Source: Bryoerythrophyllum caledonicum (taxonomy: Eukaryota > Streptophyta > Bryopsida > Pottiales > Pottiaceae). Taken from it: 64,000 nt of DNA. Below, one piece after another: positions 12,985 to 24,943 of the stretch. Numbering within the stretch: position 1 is the first letter of the stretch; each line of letters opens with the position of its first letter. The position numbers were made by a program, and so were the translations under genes. The stretch spans positions 1,550,001 to 1,614,000 of the forward strand of contig OZ020525.1 in assembly GCA_963971425.1 (NCBI GenBank), written 5' to 3'. Under the pieces are notes generated by a model. It did no database searches, was not told the origin of the DNA, and saw nothing but the letters and a program-made list of their open reading frames with translations.

Positions 12985-14024
12985 AAATAGATACAAATCT
13001 ATACTCCCACTTGTGAAATATGAAAACTTTATGACTCCAAGTCATGATTCTATGTTTGCCCCTTCCCTTTGCAGAGTCAAGTTGCAGACCAAACAAGTGT
13101 AATCGACAACTAAAATGGGTGTAATATCCTCTCCTCATGATGAATCATTTGAATCTCTTGTGATTGATTCTGATTATGTAGAATAATGATTGATTTTGAT
13201 TACATGTTTATGTTGATACATGGCAAGTGTTTCAAAGAAATGTGTTTTGGATTGGCGACGTGCTATGAGGGACGGTTGTCTTTTTCGTTGTCATGGGGCA
13301 ATATTTTGTATTGACTTTGAATATAGTACAAACCACCTTAAAAAATAGCCTCATTTATCATGGGCATATTATCATTATAGATTGTCTACACTCATTTCTA
13401 CAACTAGTATGGACACATTAAGTTTGGATTAGATTCATTTTTAAGCAAGTGTGTACTAATAAAGAATTCATAGAATTTCCAATTTCTACAAAAACGTGGA
13501 TTACTTCAATTCACATAAATTATTTAGTGATCTACAAATTGTCTTGTATCCACTTATGCACATTGTTTCAATACTAAATTGTTGTTTGTTGGCTTTTAGA
13601 TTGCTACAAGACTAATTCTAAACCCTTGCTAATACTTATATTGATAGTGATTTCACATTTATGAATCCGAAAGAGGATCTCCTCATCTTCTTGCTTGTAA
13701 GATTATTGCACCTATGCTAGAGATGGGCAAGCTTGGGAAGTAAGGAGTAAGTAGAGGACAAAGCTGATGAGTTTTCATGGTTACAAAGACCAATTATATG
13801 GCCATGGAGACTAAATTTGTCACCAAGGCGAGTGTTGCAATCGATATCACACATTAACGTGGTAGTGGCACTTGACACCATGACCTTGAACCCTAACCCA
13901 TCCACCACGCAAAAAGTATTCCATAAGAATCATTTGAATATATAAGTTGGTGGAATGTGAACCTTGAAATCCTTACAGTTGTCTATGTACATCATTGCTC
14001 ATAGTTTCAACCTTGCCCCGTTGT

Positions 14025-14100
14025 CCCCAATGGATCATTACACTATCTTTCAAAAATTCATACCCCAATGGATCATTACACTATCTTTCAAAAATTCATA
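14025..14100. repeat. Exact 38-bp tandem duplication
   Basis: The 38-bp sequence at 14025-14062, beginning CCCCAATGGATCATTACACT, is repeated without a mismatch at 14063-14100. The identity suggests a recent slippage or unequal-exchange event. Confidence 0.95.
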
Positions 14101-14193
14101 CCGTCAAAATTCACACTTTTTTAACCACATCCTCTCATGTAAGTTTAAAAGAAGATCCTATGATTAGATTCTCAAAAAAAATTCATCTTGACA

Positions 14194-14330
14194 ATTTTTA
14201 ATGAGTAGTTTTTAATGAGTCATTTTTAATGAGTAATTTTTAATGAGTAGTTTTGTCCTTACTCATTGTTAAAAATTGTGCAATGAGTAAAACTTGTTAT
14301 AGTGCAATGAGTAAGGACAAAACAAAAACT
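14194..14330. repeat. 14-bp tandem repeat followed by inverted copies
   Basis: Four copies of TTTTTAATGAGTAG-like units run from 14194 to 14250. Then complementary and direct versions follow (ACTCATTGTTAAAAATT, GCAATGAGTAA), so the block could fold into a hairpin. Confidence 0.75.
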
Positions 14331-15732
14331 TTTACTTCTAGTTTAAACCGTAGGATTTCAATAGAGACTTATTAACAAACTTACACTAAAAAATTCATAA
14401 AGTTTGACCGCATGGATTGTAATATTATAGTATTCGAAGTAGACAAAAGGGTCCATTTTCTTTCATGCTTGGATCTGCAGACTTTGACTTCACTTGGTGT
14501 CAAATTTTTGTACTACACATTGGACTAAATTTATTAACATCGTGTTAAGCATGATATTAGCTCCTTGTATTCCAATTTGTAGAGGTAGAAAAAGGATGTA
14601 GCATATTCGAAAAAGTTGTGCAAGGAGTGGAGGTTCAAAAAATTGTCAATTTGCGTCATAATTTTTTGTGAACTAAGTATGTTTTAGAATGAGAATCCAA
14701 GTGGTCAATAAGAAGTTTTACACCACATAATGCTGTGGAAAAATTTTAAAAATATGATGATCTCGAAGTATTATGTGAAAAAGTAGAATTTATTTTGGTA
14801 TATTGTCCGACATTGTGCGATAATGTATGAAAATGTTTGACTTGGATTTATATGCCTTTTCACTTTAGACAAAAGATTATTTTGACAATATGAAAGGAAA
14901 TAATATTATTTGTTGTTATTGAAAATCTCACATTCAATAGAGTGTCCTAGCAAAAGTTTTTGGAGTTGCCTGACGTGCTCACTTTCCTGATTTGAACTTC
15001 AAAACCCTATAACTTTTTCATGAAATGTCGGCTTTAGGAAAAGCTTAGACTCACACAAAGCTTTTAGTAATGTCCATCGACATAAAAAAATTCAAAGAAA
15101 ACTATTACAAAAGGACACCATAAGAACCTGCATGAACCTTTAAGAGTCTTCCGAGGGGACTCTTGGAAATTTAGGGGTTAAGATGAGTACATATGCGACA
15201 TGAATGAGGGGACATGGAGAAAAAGTTGCTACATTGTCCCATTGGGAACAACGGGTTAGTGTACTAGTATTTTTATAAGTGTGTATTTTCTTGTGTTTCT
15301 ACAATCAAGCCATGATCTTAATCTATTGATTGGAATGGATGTGCTTAAAAAGATGGATCCCGGTTTGAAACTTTACGGATTCATTTGAGTGGTTCTATAT
15401 TTTATAGTGGCTTGACATTGCTTGTGAAAAATCACGAGCAAGAATTGTACAATTTGTGCCACCCAAAGGATTCCACTTTCCCTCTATTGTGAAATTTTAT
15501 ACCCGTGGTTTGTAACCACTAATTCTATAAAGGTAGTAATTGATACTATTTTATTGTTTTAAATTAGGTCTAATGGTAGTGTTTCTTTGTTTTCAAACCT
15601 TCTTTTTGTTAGGATGATGTGCACTAGGAATTTAATAAAGTTGTGTGCATGGCTTTCGATACTTTTTGGATGTTGCATAGTTTTTGGATGCTTTCGATAC
15701 TTTTTGGATGTTTTGGATACTTGTTACATAGT

Positions 15733-15862
15733 GTCTACCCTCGAGAGGAGGAAGTAGTTCCATACTACTTATTCCTTGTCCGGTGGGCATGGCCTTAGTG
15801 GTGGAATGAACAGACACTTTATTCACGCCGGCCCCCTTCGGAGACCGGCGTTCTTCTTCTGG
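15733..15862 (+). repeat. Dispersed repeat family A, copy 2
   Basis: Shares the GAAGTAGTTC block, the GAATGAACAGACACTTTATTCACGC block and a GAGACCGGCGTTCTTCTTC end with copies at 12268-12440 (inverted) and 16750-16892. A fainter relative follows at about 15905-15965. Confidence 0.65.
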
Positions 15863-16542
15863 ATGTTGCATTTATGGATTTTCGGTTGTGGGTGGTCATG
15901 AAGAATATCACTCTATTTATCCACACCGCTCTCTTTTTACTCGCCTCCCAAGACCGAAGTTCATCTACACCGTTCACCTTATATGGGGTGGGTATATCAT
16001 CGATGTGGATCATCTACACGAATTTGCACCACGCACATGTACGTTAAATTTTGATTGGATATTCAATTCAAGCAAGTGTGTGCAAGCCAAAGATTGCATG
16101 TATATTTCCAGTTAATAGAAACTCAAACCACTCTGGTCCACACAATTGTACGTTTGGTTCAATTTTGACACCTAATTGCGAAAATATATATTTCCCCTTT
16201 TGTAAGCATTCAAACACGATGGGGGGTATCACCTTGGCATTACATGGATATCTTTTGAATTTTCCTAAATTTTTGGACATTCTCCATACCGGTAACTGAG
16301 AAGAAATTTTATACGGAACTAACCGTAGATATAGTGTATGGTGTAGCATACGGCACGGTGTCCACCTGGGTGCAAGCTGACTGTCCTACTCCACTTGGAC
16401 AAGCCCGAAGTCCTATCAATCCCATAATGAATTTATGAAAATTAGTATAAGTGCTACAACCTACACTTTGAAGTAGCGAAGGAAGCTATTCAAGCACATA
16501 CTGTGCGGAGATACGTAGGCCATATCTTGGAATATCCAAGGC

Positions 16543-16892
16543 ACCACGACCTTGGTGTAGTGGTTTAAGTCATGGCACACCAATGAGGTGGTTGTGAGCT
16601 CAAGTCCTATTGCCGGCGTGGTGCATACCACCACAGTCCACCCAATTATGGTGGGGGGGGGTCCCAAGGCCTCATTACATGGGGACCAACAAAACCCTTG
16701 GAGGAGATGACATGTCCGTTGTCTCTTAGGCAATTAGTGTAGGGAAGCACCTAGTGTAGAAAAGTATTTACCCGGAGAGGGGGGAGTAGTTCTATTTCAC
16801 TAGCCTATGTCCCGTGGCCATATGCTCAATGAAGAGAATGAACAAACACTATATTCACGCTGGTCTCCTTCAAAGACCGGAGTTCTTCTTCG
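16543..16892 (+). mobile_element. Possible tRNA-derived SINE with family A tail
   Basis: The segment begins with CTTGGTGTAGTGGTTTAAGT, which fits a polymerase III A box (TGGTGTAGTGG), and about 37 bp later has GGTTGTGAGCTCAAGTCC, which resembles a B box (GGTTCGAATCC). A G-rich run follows at about 16650-16660. The 3' part (from about 16750) is the dispersed family A repeat. No poly(A) tail or clean target duplication was found, so the SINE assignment is tentative; a tRNA pseudogene next to an unrelated repeat would look similar. Confidence 0.45.
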
Positions 16893-17096
16893 TCGAATAT
16901 CCATCATTTACCTATACGATACCCATGATATACATTCTAGCTGAATTTAATTATTCTTTTCAAATTCAACCGTGTATTATTAGCAGCCCGATTTTACTTG
17001 TAACATCGCTGCTAAAAATAGCCAGTTTAGGAATCGATGGGCCGGACGAACGGAAAAGAAGGCGGGCCTGATCCGTCGGACGCGACGGACGGGGCC

Positions 17097-17128
17097 ACGA
17101 CGACAACGACGACGACGACGACGACGAG
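17097..17128. repeat. (CGA)n microsatellite
   Basis: About ten CGA units, with one interrupting CAA, lie about 210 bp upstream of the PIG-Y start. It is the same trinucleotide as in the NSE2 leader. Open frames across it are artefacts. Confidence 0.85.
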
Positions 17129-17335
17129 AGTGAGGACGAAGGCCTGCGGACAGTGAGGTGATCGTCCTGAGTCGCCAGAGCTCACGGCAGACACGCCAGA
17201 GACATGAGCAGCACCTCCATCATCGGCGTCGCCACAAATGAGCCTGGTCGCCCTCATTGATGATAAATCCATTGATTACCTCCGTTGCAGCAGCAGCAGC
17301 AGCAGCGCCATAGCCAGGCAAGCAAGCCGCGGGCT

Positions 17336-17849
17336 ATGGACGGCCGCCCTGCGCCTGCGCTCTTCCGCTTGCCGTCGCTCGCGCGCAAGTCGTCTGCTCC
17401 GCCGCAGCTGCTGCTCTGCTGGGGCCTGCTGCTCATCTGCACCGGCGTCCTAGGTTTTGCCGTGCTCCTCTACGCGTCCCTGCTCTCCAAGCTGCTCCCG
17501 TCCTCCGGCGTGCCGTTCCTCGACGCCGTGCGCCGCGACTGGTGCGCGCTCTCCTCTCTCTGCGTAGATCTGCTTTAACCCTCACTGTTGCTGGGGCTGT
17601 GACGGATCCGAGAGTTGTTGTCGGTAGCGGGTTTGGATCTTGCGATGTGGCGGACGTGTTTTTTTTCTTCCTACATTTCGTGTGCTTCGTTGCGGAATTG
17701 TGCGGCGTCAGCGTGAGCGACTGCTGACAGGGAGTTGTTGTTGCTGTGGCTGCAGGTACTACAGTTTGGTTGTGCCGCTGACAGGGCCGGTGATTGTCGC
17801 GGCGGTGTATTTTCATTGGTTGAGTATGAAGCTCTTCAAGCATGCTTGA
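17336..17849 (+). CDS. PIGY: GPI-GlcNAc transferase subunit Y (PIG-Y)
   Basis: PIG-Y is a small subunit of the ER complex (with PIG-A, C, H, P, Q) that starts GPI-anchor synthesis by moving GlcNAc to phosphatidylinositol. Two exons, 17336-17541 and 17756-17849, join in phase 2 (GACTG|gtgcgc and ctgcag|GTACTAC) to give 99 residues. The protein has two hydrophobic segments: LLLCWGLLLICTGVLGFAVL (about residues 27-46) and the C-terminal YYSLVVPLTGPVIVAAVYFH. It ends in WLSMKLFKHA, which matches the family signature YSLLLP...GIKLFRH at the very C terminus. A CAG run (17286-17308) lies just before the gene. If the splice is not used, the first exon would end in an unrelated tail with a stop at 17577. 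The C-terminal signature makes the spliced form far more likely. Confidence 0.85.
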
Positions 17850-18334
17850 GGTTAAGTGGTGAACGGGACAGCAGGTACTGTTGGAGCTGTGATCTGATAG
17901 GTGAGGTGGTGATCCGTGAGTGTGATTAGGTTTATGTTGGTTTTCTAGGGTTTGGCATCTGGGAACAGCTGGTGTTTCATGTTTTTGTCAGTGGAGTGGT
18001 AATCATGGACGGGCTTTCGGTCACTGCAATTCCAGGGGAGTCACTTTTGAGTGAATGAGGAATAATACTTTGTGCTCAGGAGTTTTGTATTTGCTGGTGA
18101 CTTGAACAATCGCATGTTGGCCTGTTCCTGCAGATTTGACTGCGCATTCGTTAGTTGAGCTGTGCAAAATATGCTCGACGGCACAATGTGATGATTTGTG
18201 GGAGGACCGGGAAGAGCTTTTAGGGTTTTAGGGGTTGAATTCTTGCATTTGATTGGAAATCAGTGAATTCTCTGGTTTATAGGAAGTGGGAGGGTAGAGG
18301 GGCAGGAAGTTTGAAGGTGAGCCACTGGTCAGCG

Positions 18335-20032
18335 ATGGCCGAGAGGGAGAGGAATGGAAGCCCTTTGCTAGGCCGGCAAAGGAGCGTCCATGGAAGTCTG
18401 GGGGGAATTCCTCCGGCGCGATCTGGCTCGGGGTCTAGTTCCGGTTCGATCAATTCGCTGAAGAAAAGCCAGAATTATGCTGCGAAGGCTGCGGCAGCGC
18501 GTCTTGCGCAAGTGATGCAACAGAATCGTGACTCCATAGACGACGATGACGAGGATGATATGCCCCGTTACAGTCCCTACATACCCAGTGCAAGAGACTC
18601 TACACGAGACCAGTCTCCTGGATTCAAGGGCCACTTTGACTCCAGTCCGGCCGCTTTCGGAAGCACGTCGCGGCCGTCTGCAAACCCGCGAGGTTCGTTG
18701 CGTCCGACAGCTCTGGCGGCATCGTCCCAACCCGTCGCTCAGCGTCCGAGATCCGTCCTACCCATGGGGCCTGCGTCCACCTTGCGATCAGTGTCTCCGA
18801 CGCCCGAGCCACTCGCTGACCGGGTTCGCCGATTTTCCTCTGAAATGCCAACCGCTGGCGGCGGCGGTCATGATTCCTCTGGGCCCAACTCAAGAAGAGA
18901 AACGGCCGCGTTGCGTGACGAAATTGACATGCTCCAGGAAGAGAACGAAACGCTTCTTGACAAGCTGCGAATTGTGGAGGAGAAGCTCGCTGAGAGGGAT
19001 CGGAGATCACGAGAACTGGAGAAGCAGGTGACTGCACTTGGCGAAGGCATCTCTCTGGACTCCCGCATCCTCAACAGAAAGGAGCAGTTCTTGAAGCAGC
19101 GAGAAGCAGCCTTGAAAGCCGCCAAGGAGCAGAGCAAAGATGTCAAGGACGATGAAATCGCAGCGTTGCGTGTGGAGGCGGAGGTGGCCAGGGAGGAGGC
19201 CGTGGCGGCTTCCGAGGCCGCGCGCGAGGTGGAGATCGAAGTGAAGGCGTTGCGGACCATGACACATCGTATGATCCTGACGCAAGAAGAAATGGAAGAG
19301 GTGGTTCTGAAGCGGTGCTGGCTGGCACGCTTCTGGGGACTGGCTGCGAAGCACGGGATCCATCCCGAGATCGCCTCTGGAAAGTCAGACTTCTGGTCGT
19401 CTCTGGCGCCATTACCCTTGGAGGTGGTTTTGTCTGCAGGACAACGCGCCAAGGAAGAGCCCAGCTCGCAGAACCGAACCAGTGCAGCAGCGAATCAAAT
19501 CAAAGGCAAGACCCGGGACGTGAACGACATCACCGGGGAGGGCAACATTGAGAGCATGCTGGCGGTGGAGAAAGGGTTGCGGGAGCTGGCTGCGCTTAAG
19601 GTGGAAGACGCGGTGATGCTGGCGCTGACACGGCACCGCCAGACCTCAGACGTGCGCAAGTCCACGGATGGGCCCAAAGGGGCAGATGCGTTTGAGCTGA
19701 GCCCCATCGAGGTAGAGGATGTGCAGTTCAAGCAGGCGTGGCTGGTGTACTTCTGGCGCCGGGCCAAGACCAACGGCGTGGAGGCCGACTACGCGGACGA
19801 ATGCATCCAGCTGTGGATCAGCCGGACCATGTTGCAACCCACCATGCGCGACCTGGTGGATGTGGAGCGCGGGTTGATGGAGCTCAGGAAGCTCGGCATT
19901 GAGGAGCAGCTGTGGAACGTCTCCCGCCGGGAGATCGCCAACGAAGCCGCCAACCAGAAGGTTGATGTGCTCGAGGTCTTGCAGGCGCCCAGCACTATGC
20001 AACGCGTCACCAGTGCACCTACTCTCCAGTAG
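18335..20032 (+). CDS. SCD2: Coiled-coil protein SCD2 (stomatal cytokinesis defective 2)
   Basis: SCD2 works with the DENN protein SCD1 in clathrin-linked membrane traffic, exocytosis and cell-plate formation. One coding exon encodes 565 residues. The N terminus [17 protein letters not shown] and the block [20 protein letters not shown] are characteristic. A serine/proline-rich region follows, then a coiled coil (about residues 205-320, rich in E, K, L and R), then two conserved C-terminal blocks, [20 protein letters not shown] and [20 protein letters not shown], ending near [18 protein letters not shown]. The frame stays open upstream to 18263, but family alignment supports ATG 18335. A probable acceptor (TTTATAG, 18281) suggests a 5' UTR intron. 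Codon use is GC-rich. The gene is convergent with PILS, whose stop lies about 540 bp beyond. Confidence 0.92.
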   Translation: MAERERNGSPLLGRQRSVHGSLGGIPPARSGSGSSSGSINSLKKSQNYAAKAAAARLAQVMQQNRDSIDDDDEDDMPRYSPYIPSARDSTRDQSPGFKGHFDSSPAAFGSTSRPSANPRGSLRPTALAASSQPVAQRPRSVLPMGPASTLRSVSPTPEPLADRVRRFSSEMPTAGGGGHDSSGPNSRRETAALRDEIDMLQEENETLLDKLRIVEEKLAERDRRSRELEKQVTALGEGISLDSRILNRKEQFLKQREAALKAAKEQSKDVKDDEIAALRVEAEVAREEAVAASEAAREVEIEVKALRTMTHRMILTQEEMEEVVLKRCWLARFWGLAAKHGIHPEIASGKSDFWSSLAPLPLEVVLSAGQRAKEEPSSQNRTSAAANQIKGKTRDVNDITGEGNIESMLAVEKGLRELAALKVEDAVMLALTRHRQTSDVRKSTDGPKGADAFELSPIEVEDVQFKQAWLVYFWRRAKTNGVEADYADECIQLWISRTMLQPTMRDLVDVERGLMELRKLGIEEQLWNVSRREIANEAANQKVDVLEVLQAPSTMQRVTSAPTLQ

Positions 20033-20569
20033 TTGTTACCCCGAAGTCTTTTAGCATATCGGCTTATCATTTCTTCAGGAGCCCACCGTGAGTAGACCAT
20101 CATGAGCCTCGAAAAAATTTGCCCTTTTCTTGTTTAGACCTGCAGCAGAAGTAGTTTAGCATCGTTTCTTTCCAGTCGTTGTAAGAGCCCACGCTGACAG
20201 GGTCTCCTTTTGAATCGTATTTGTATGATGACAATCCAATACCGGGTTGTTTTTTCACAACATTCCTTGCTTGCATAAGCTTGTGCACCTCTAAAGATAC
20301 ATGGATTGACACCCTTTCCTGTACAATATTTATCCAAATACCACAATCGTATATAGTTTGCCCACGTCACAACACAATCCCTCACCACATCCGCTCTAGC
20401 TCAATTGAAGAATTGTAACACCAAAAATTATATATACAAATGGCAGCCATAAGAGCACAGTTTCGGGTCCCGGATATGGAAACGTTTTGTTACGAGGTGC
20501 ACTGGGACCAAGGTTTTTGTATGACTAAACTTCTGTTTCTACTGGGAAAAACTTATCATTGAGCTGTGT

Positions 20570-22435
20570 CTAAAGTTGACTAACAATCTTGAGGAAAATT
20601 ACGATGTAGGCAGCAATCGTGACAACTGCCGAGATGTGTTGCCAGAAGAGCAGGGCCGAGGCTTCGCGCTCTCCATATCCGCGCATACTCGTCATGGCTC
20701 CGGAGAGGATGGCCGTGGGCATGGTGTGTTGTAGCATAAGCACAAACATGAACATTTTGTCGTCGTGTGGCACGACACCAAGCTTGTGAGCAAGCAGAAC
20801 AACAGCGATGCCAATGGGCGGCAGCAACACCAGGCGAGTCACCGTGATGCCAATGGTCGTCTTCAAGCCTAACTCCGAGCTCCCTGGGCCGACTGAGAGA
20901 GTCCCACCCAGTACCAGCATGACGCAAGGGACCAACGCTGCGCCCAGGATGGTGAGGCTGTCCGTGAACCAGCCCAGAGGCGCGTCGTCTCCAAATAAGA
21001 GCGCATTGGTGTTGGGGAAAATCCCCACCGCGATTGCCAACAGAGATGCGATGATCGGAGGCTGCATCAGGTGCCGGATGGGAGTCTTCTCCGCAACCAC
21101 ACGGATCTTTCTGATCACGCGAGGCTCAGCTAGACACCGCACACTCGCTCTTGGACTGTCTCCATCATCATGTACTGTTAATACAGATACAAGCATCAAC
21201 TAACTGTCAACACAACTGTCATCGTCATCTGATCCCAAGAACTTTTCACCAACATCAAACAGGACTAGCATTTCCACCTTTACAGAACAAAATGATGGTG
21301 ATTGGTGATTGGTGAACGATGCGTGTGCAAGAATGAATTACTAACAATTGAAATACGGATTTGAGCTTCATACTCAAAGTTTCATCTGGACAATTTTCTT
21401 GTTATGCAAATCATTTTTAAAGGTAACGGTAACAATGTCCTCTGACTTATGAAAGAAAGCACAGACCACAACAACACCTCGATGTGAAAACTTCCATGAA
21501 GCGAGAGCTTTCTCACCTCCTTGCGATACAGAAGGATACCGAAACACTCTCGCCAGCAACGGCGTCTTCATTTCCTCGGTCGTTGCATCTTTGACACCCG
21601 GCCACTCCGCAGACGTCACGGAAGGCATGGATTCTGCTTCCAGAGCGCCATTCCAGTCGTTGCCTCCTCCCTCAGATCCGTCCGACTCTGCATCCTCCGA
21701 CACAAGCTCATAATACTCCTCCGGCGGCTCCAGCATGTGGTATACGAAAGTGTATATCACGATGACGGCAATCCATTGCGAGAACGCAACGTATGCCACC
21801 CCTGACTTGTTGCACCTACGACAACATTACCAAATCCTCATCCGATAAATGCCAAATTTCTCATCAGAAAAATCCAAAGCCTCAATGATAGCTTCTCACC
21901 AGAAAAAAATCAAGCATCAATGTCAGATTCTCATCGGAAAGAATTGACGCATCAACATATGTAGAGGCAATCGATGAACCTACTTTATGCCGAAGGGATG
22001 CGTTTGGCCGTGGCAGATGGAGCCGATGATGGCGAGCGGGAGGTTGCCAGCGTTCCCGATCCCGGTCATGACGACCGTGAAGCGGAAGAAGCGCGCGGGC
22101 GGCCGGCAGACGAGCGCGACGCCGACGCCGGCGACGCAGCCAACGAAGTAGCTGAGGAGCACGTTGACGGGGATGAACCACCAGCGGAGCATGTTGGCGA
22201 GCGTCATGGACTCGCCGAGCTCCGTGAAGATGAGGCACGGCAGGAACAGCGCGAAGACGAGCTTGCTGAGCAGGCGCGTGGCGGCGGGCGTGATGATGCT
22301 GATCCGCGGCTGCGCCAGCAGCGTGCCCAGCGCACACATGGTGAGCACCTTCATCACCGGCACCACGGACAGCTCGATCATGTCCCGGAGCTCCCCGCTC
22401 CGCAGCTCCGACAGCAGCGGCAGCACCCTCGACAT
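20570..22435 (-). CDS. PILS: PIN-LIKES (PILS) auxin carrier
   Basis: PILS proteins sit in the ER membrane and hold auxin there, lowering nuclear auxin signalling. Three minus-strand exons (22435-21984, 21815-21517, 21174-20570) splice in phase to 451 residues, a normal length. The N-terminal half has about five membrane segments (MIELSVVPVMKVLTMCALG, then LSKLVFALFLPCLIFTELG). The segment VVMTGIGNAGNLPLAIIGSI and, across the first splice, HPFGIKCNKSGVAYVAFSQW are typical of the family. A hydrophilic central loop (about residues 190-280, acidic and serine-rich) precedes the second membrane half (PPIIASLLAIAVGIFPNTN, LVPCVMLVLGGTL). The ATG at 22435 gives MSRVLPLL; the reading frame upstream has no closer ATG. 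I cannot assign it to a numbered PILS paralogue. Confidence 0.93.
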
Positions 22436-22849
22436 GGTGCTCCTCAAGGGTGACGAGCCGATCGCGCCACGAATCGTGAGACTTCCCGCAAGCGATCGAT
22501 CGGATCAACACTAGTCTCTGCTAATTCTAGATCCTCCCCTCCATTCCAGCAACGGCAAACCCTAATGCTAGCTTCAAACCAGTAATCGACGCAAGCTGGT
22601 GTGCGAGATCAAGCTCAATTGCACCATCGTCGTAGTCGTCATCGCAAGAAGGAAGTCCCAAGTTAGGGCCCAAAATCACATGACATGACGAATCTCGCAA
22701 GCGAGCTTGGTTTATTCTATTTAATTGGAACCATGATCTGTACGAGGAGGCGTGACTGGACCGCCAGCCTGGTTTGTCAGCCTCTCTTTTCTGCCTCTCT
22801 TTTCTGGACTCCCTCTCCCCTTTCAGAATCTTTTTCATCCTCTGCCACT

Positions 22850-23375
22850 GAGGTAGAGGCACCCAATTCCGATCCCTTCAGCCAGTTGGGGACTTAAAAA
22901 CGTTTATGTAGAAAGATGCGGAATTAGGAATGAAACTCGGTAAATATTTTTTCAAATTTTATCACCAAGATTTGGAATTGATATTGAATTTAAAAGCCCG
23001 GAAACCACTAGGCATAATCAAACTGTAGAGTAGGTGAGATTTGGTGCCTTCCTTTGCCCAATGCCAACTAAGGTAGAGGCACCCAATTCTGATCAGCCAC
23101 CCAATTCCGAAGAATAGAGCATGCATGGCATGGTGCATGAAAATGGCAAATGCTTGAAATGGTACATGAAGTGACCCAAAACCGATAACTCAAAATCTGA
23201 AAACACTAGTCGTTATTGGCATTGGGTCATGATGTGTGCAATTTTGGGTTGCTCCACCTCAATTGGGCTCTCATTGGTGGCATTGCCTTGAAAGTCGAAC
23301 AAGGCCAATCGGTATTGGGTACCCTCCATGAGTTGGTTATCCATGGCATGTCTTCTCTCTTTTACTCACTCTACA
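22850..23375. mobile_element. MITE-like element, rearranged copy 2
   Basis: Bases from about 22853 to 23070 are the reverse complement of the right half of the copy at 12730-12984, beginning with the terminal repeat GAGGCACCCAATTCCGATC. Bases from about 23072 to 23375 are a direct copy of its left half, again starting with GAGGCACCCAATTCTGATC. The two halves are thus joined in an unusual order and orientation, with a terminal repeat at the internal joint. Confidence 0.75.
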
Positions 23376-24943
23376 ATGCATGAAATCTGTGAGGAAATTT
23401 CAATGCATGAAATCCGTGGGGAATTAGGTTGTGGAATGGAAGTTTAGATTTGCTCACACATCACATGGACACTCTACAAAATTCAGATCATGATTTAGAG
23501 CTATAGAACTCATGGGAAAGCCACGAATACAATACATAACACATCAAATATAGTGAATACCATGCCGCATACTATGTTGTATTTTTGTACACATGTACGA
23601 CATGATTTTGGTCTTAAATTTTGATTAAAGTAATCTTTCAAAGATTCTTCATTGTTTTGTGATTGTTGATCTCTCTCATCACATATAAAACTTTTGTTTT
23701 AATTTGTAAAAGTTTGGAGCATTTTTGTATTTAATGAAGAAGACGAAGGTAAAAAAATTGTCAATAATCATGTATAAATGTTTTCTCCGCGTATGATGTG
23801 TCAATGCAAAGCTATCGACCTAGTGCACATGCAAACCTCTTTTATTCAAGGTACAAAAATTCTTGCAAGAATCTATTGATGGATAAAGTAGTATACCCTC
23901 CAAAGTCCACAATTTTCATTACCAATATACGGTAGCTTTAAACACTATAATTTATTCCATCAACGGTTGGATGTTGTGAAAATTTTCCCCAAAGTGTAGC
24001 TCATGGTTTGAGTTTGATTCATTAAAGGTTGGATACTTAAATTAGGCATTTTATTTCCATCAAAGTTACTTCAAAGAAAAAAATCAACACATTTCTTGGT
24101 TTTGGAGAAACATGACCCGGGCGCAAAAGGGTTAAAGATGATGAATCCCTCAAGGATTTGAGGTTTAATTTAGTAGACCATTATGGAAATGTGTGGAAAA
24201 AACTTCAACCCATTAGATTGCAAAGTGTGGAAGATTATCACAATTGAAGTTCTAAAAAAGTTTTTTCAACCTTGCTTGACGGGGACAACAAACTTTGAAT
24301 CCTCTTGGCATAAAGTTTTTGCTCTACACATAATCGAGGCTCTTTACCATTCATGAGTACATCTTCTTTGCTTCATCCATGCAAAATTTGATAAGCCAAA
24401 TTATATGCAATGTAGCCTACTCGTGATGACCATGCAATACAAGGAAATCCATGCAATAACAACAATACACTAACCAATTTTCAAGAAATTGTTGCACACT
24501 TAATTGGGTGAGGATTGTCATATCACATTGATACCCTCTTTGCACTTGTACATACATAGGCTATACTTGGATCCTATAATTAAATCAAGCTTACCATCCA
24601 TATAAAAAGGTTTATGAAAACTCTCGGGGAATCTTTTGGTTGGGCAGGTGGGGCATCACCGACACAAATCCAAGGGCAAGCGACAGAGGTATGAACATCA
24701 ATTGCGAGAAAAGGTCACAAACACCAACATTGGAAGGGGTTTTGGACATCAATAGTGGAAAGTGTGGAGAGTGCAAGGAGAGAGGGAGGGAATTTGGCAG
24801 GGAAGGAGATGCAATCCTAAAAGGGGCACGACGCTCTAGAAGAAGCCCTTTTTGGCTCCACCTTCTTGCGTGTCTCCAAGCGGAGGGCATTTTTCCTCGC
24901 CCTCATGCTCACTACCCCTAGGCTCCCTCTTCGTACCTTTGCC
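23376..24943. other. AT-rich intergenic DNA
   Basis: No gene, RNA or clear repeat boundary is seen. The open frames at about 24610-24920 lie just upstream of the uS9 pseudogene and show no known motif. Confidence 0.4.

Larger units (their letters stand above)
12985..15732. other. AT-rich intergenic DNA with decayed element debris
   Basis: No intact gene is seen. Around 15310-15370 the plus strand reads LIGMDVLKKMDPG in one frame, reminiscent of the C-terminal part of a retroelement protease (a DLLIGMDFL-type segment), but it is short and soon interrupted. The tandem repeats inside this stretch are listed separately. Confidence 0.4.

Noticed and set aside
15310..15370. Retroelement protease fragment (LIGMDVLKKMDPG)
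   Set aside because: Too short and isolated to annotate as a separate element; noted only within the intergenic description.
16543..16630. Functional tRNA gene
   Set aside because: A- and B-box-like sequences are present, but no complete cloverleaf or anticodon stem can be formed by eye.
18368..20103. Several open frames antisense or out of frame to SCD2
   Set aside because: Codon bias of the GC-rich SCD2 exon keeps other frames open; none has recognisable domains.
21882..22514. Overlapping Arg/Ala-rich and Glu/Asp-rich open frames of up to 209 codons
   Set aside because: They are shadows of the GC-rich PILS first exon in other frames; the family match and splice phases pick one frame only.
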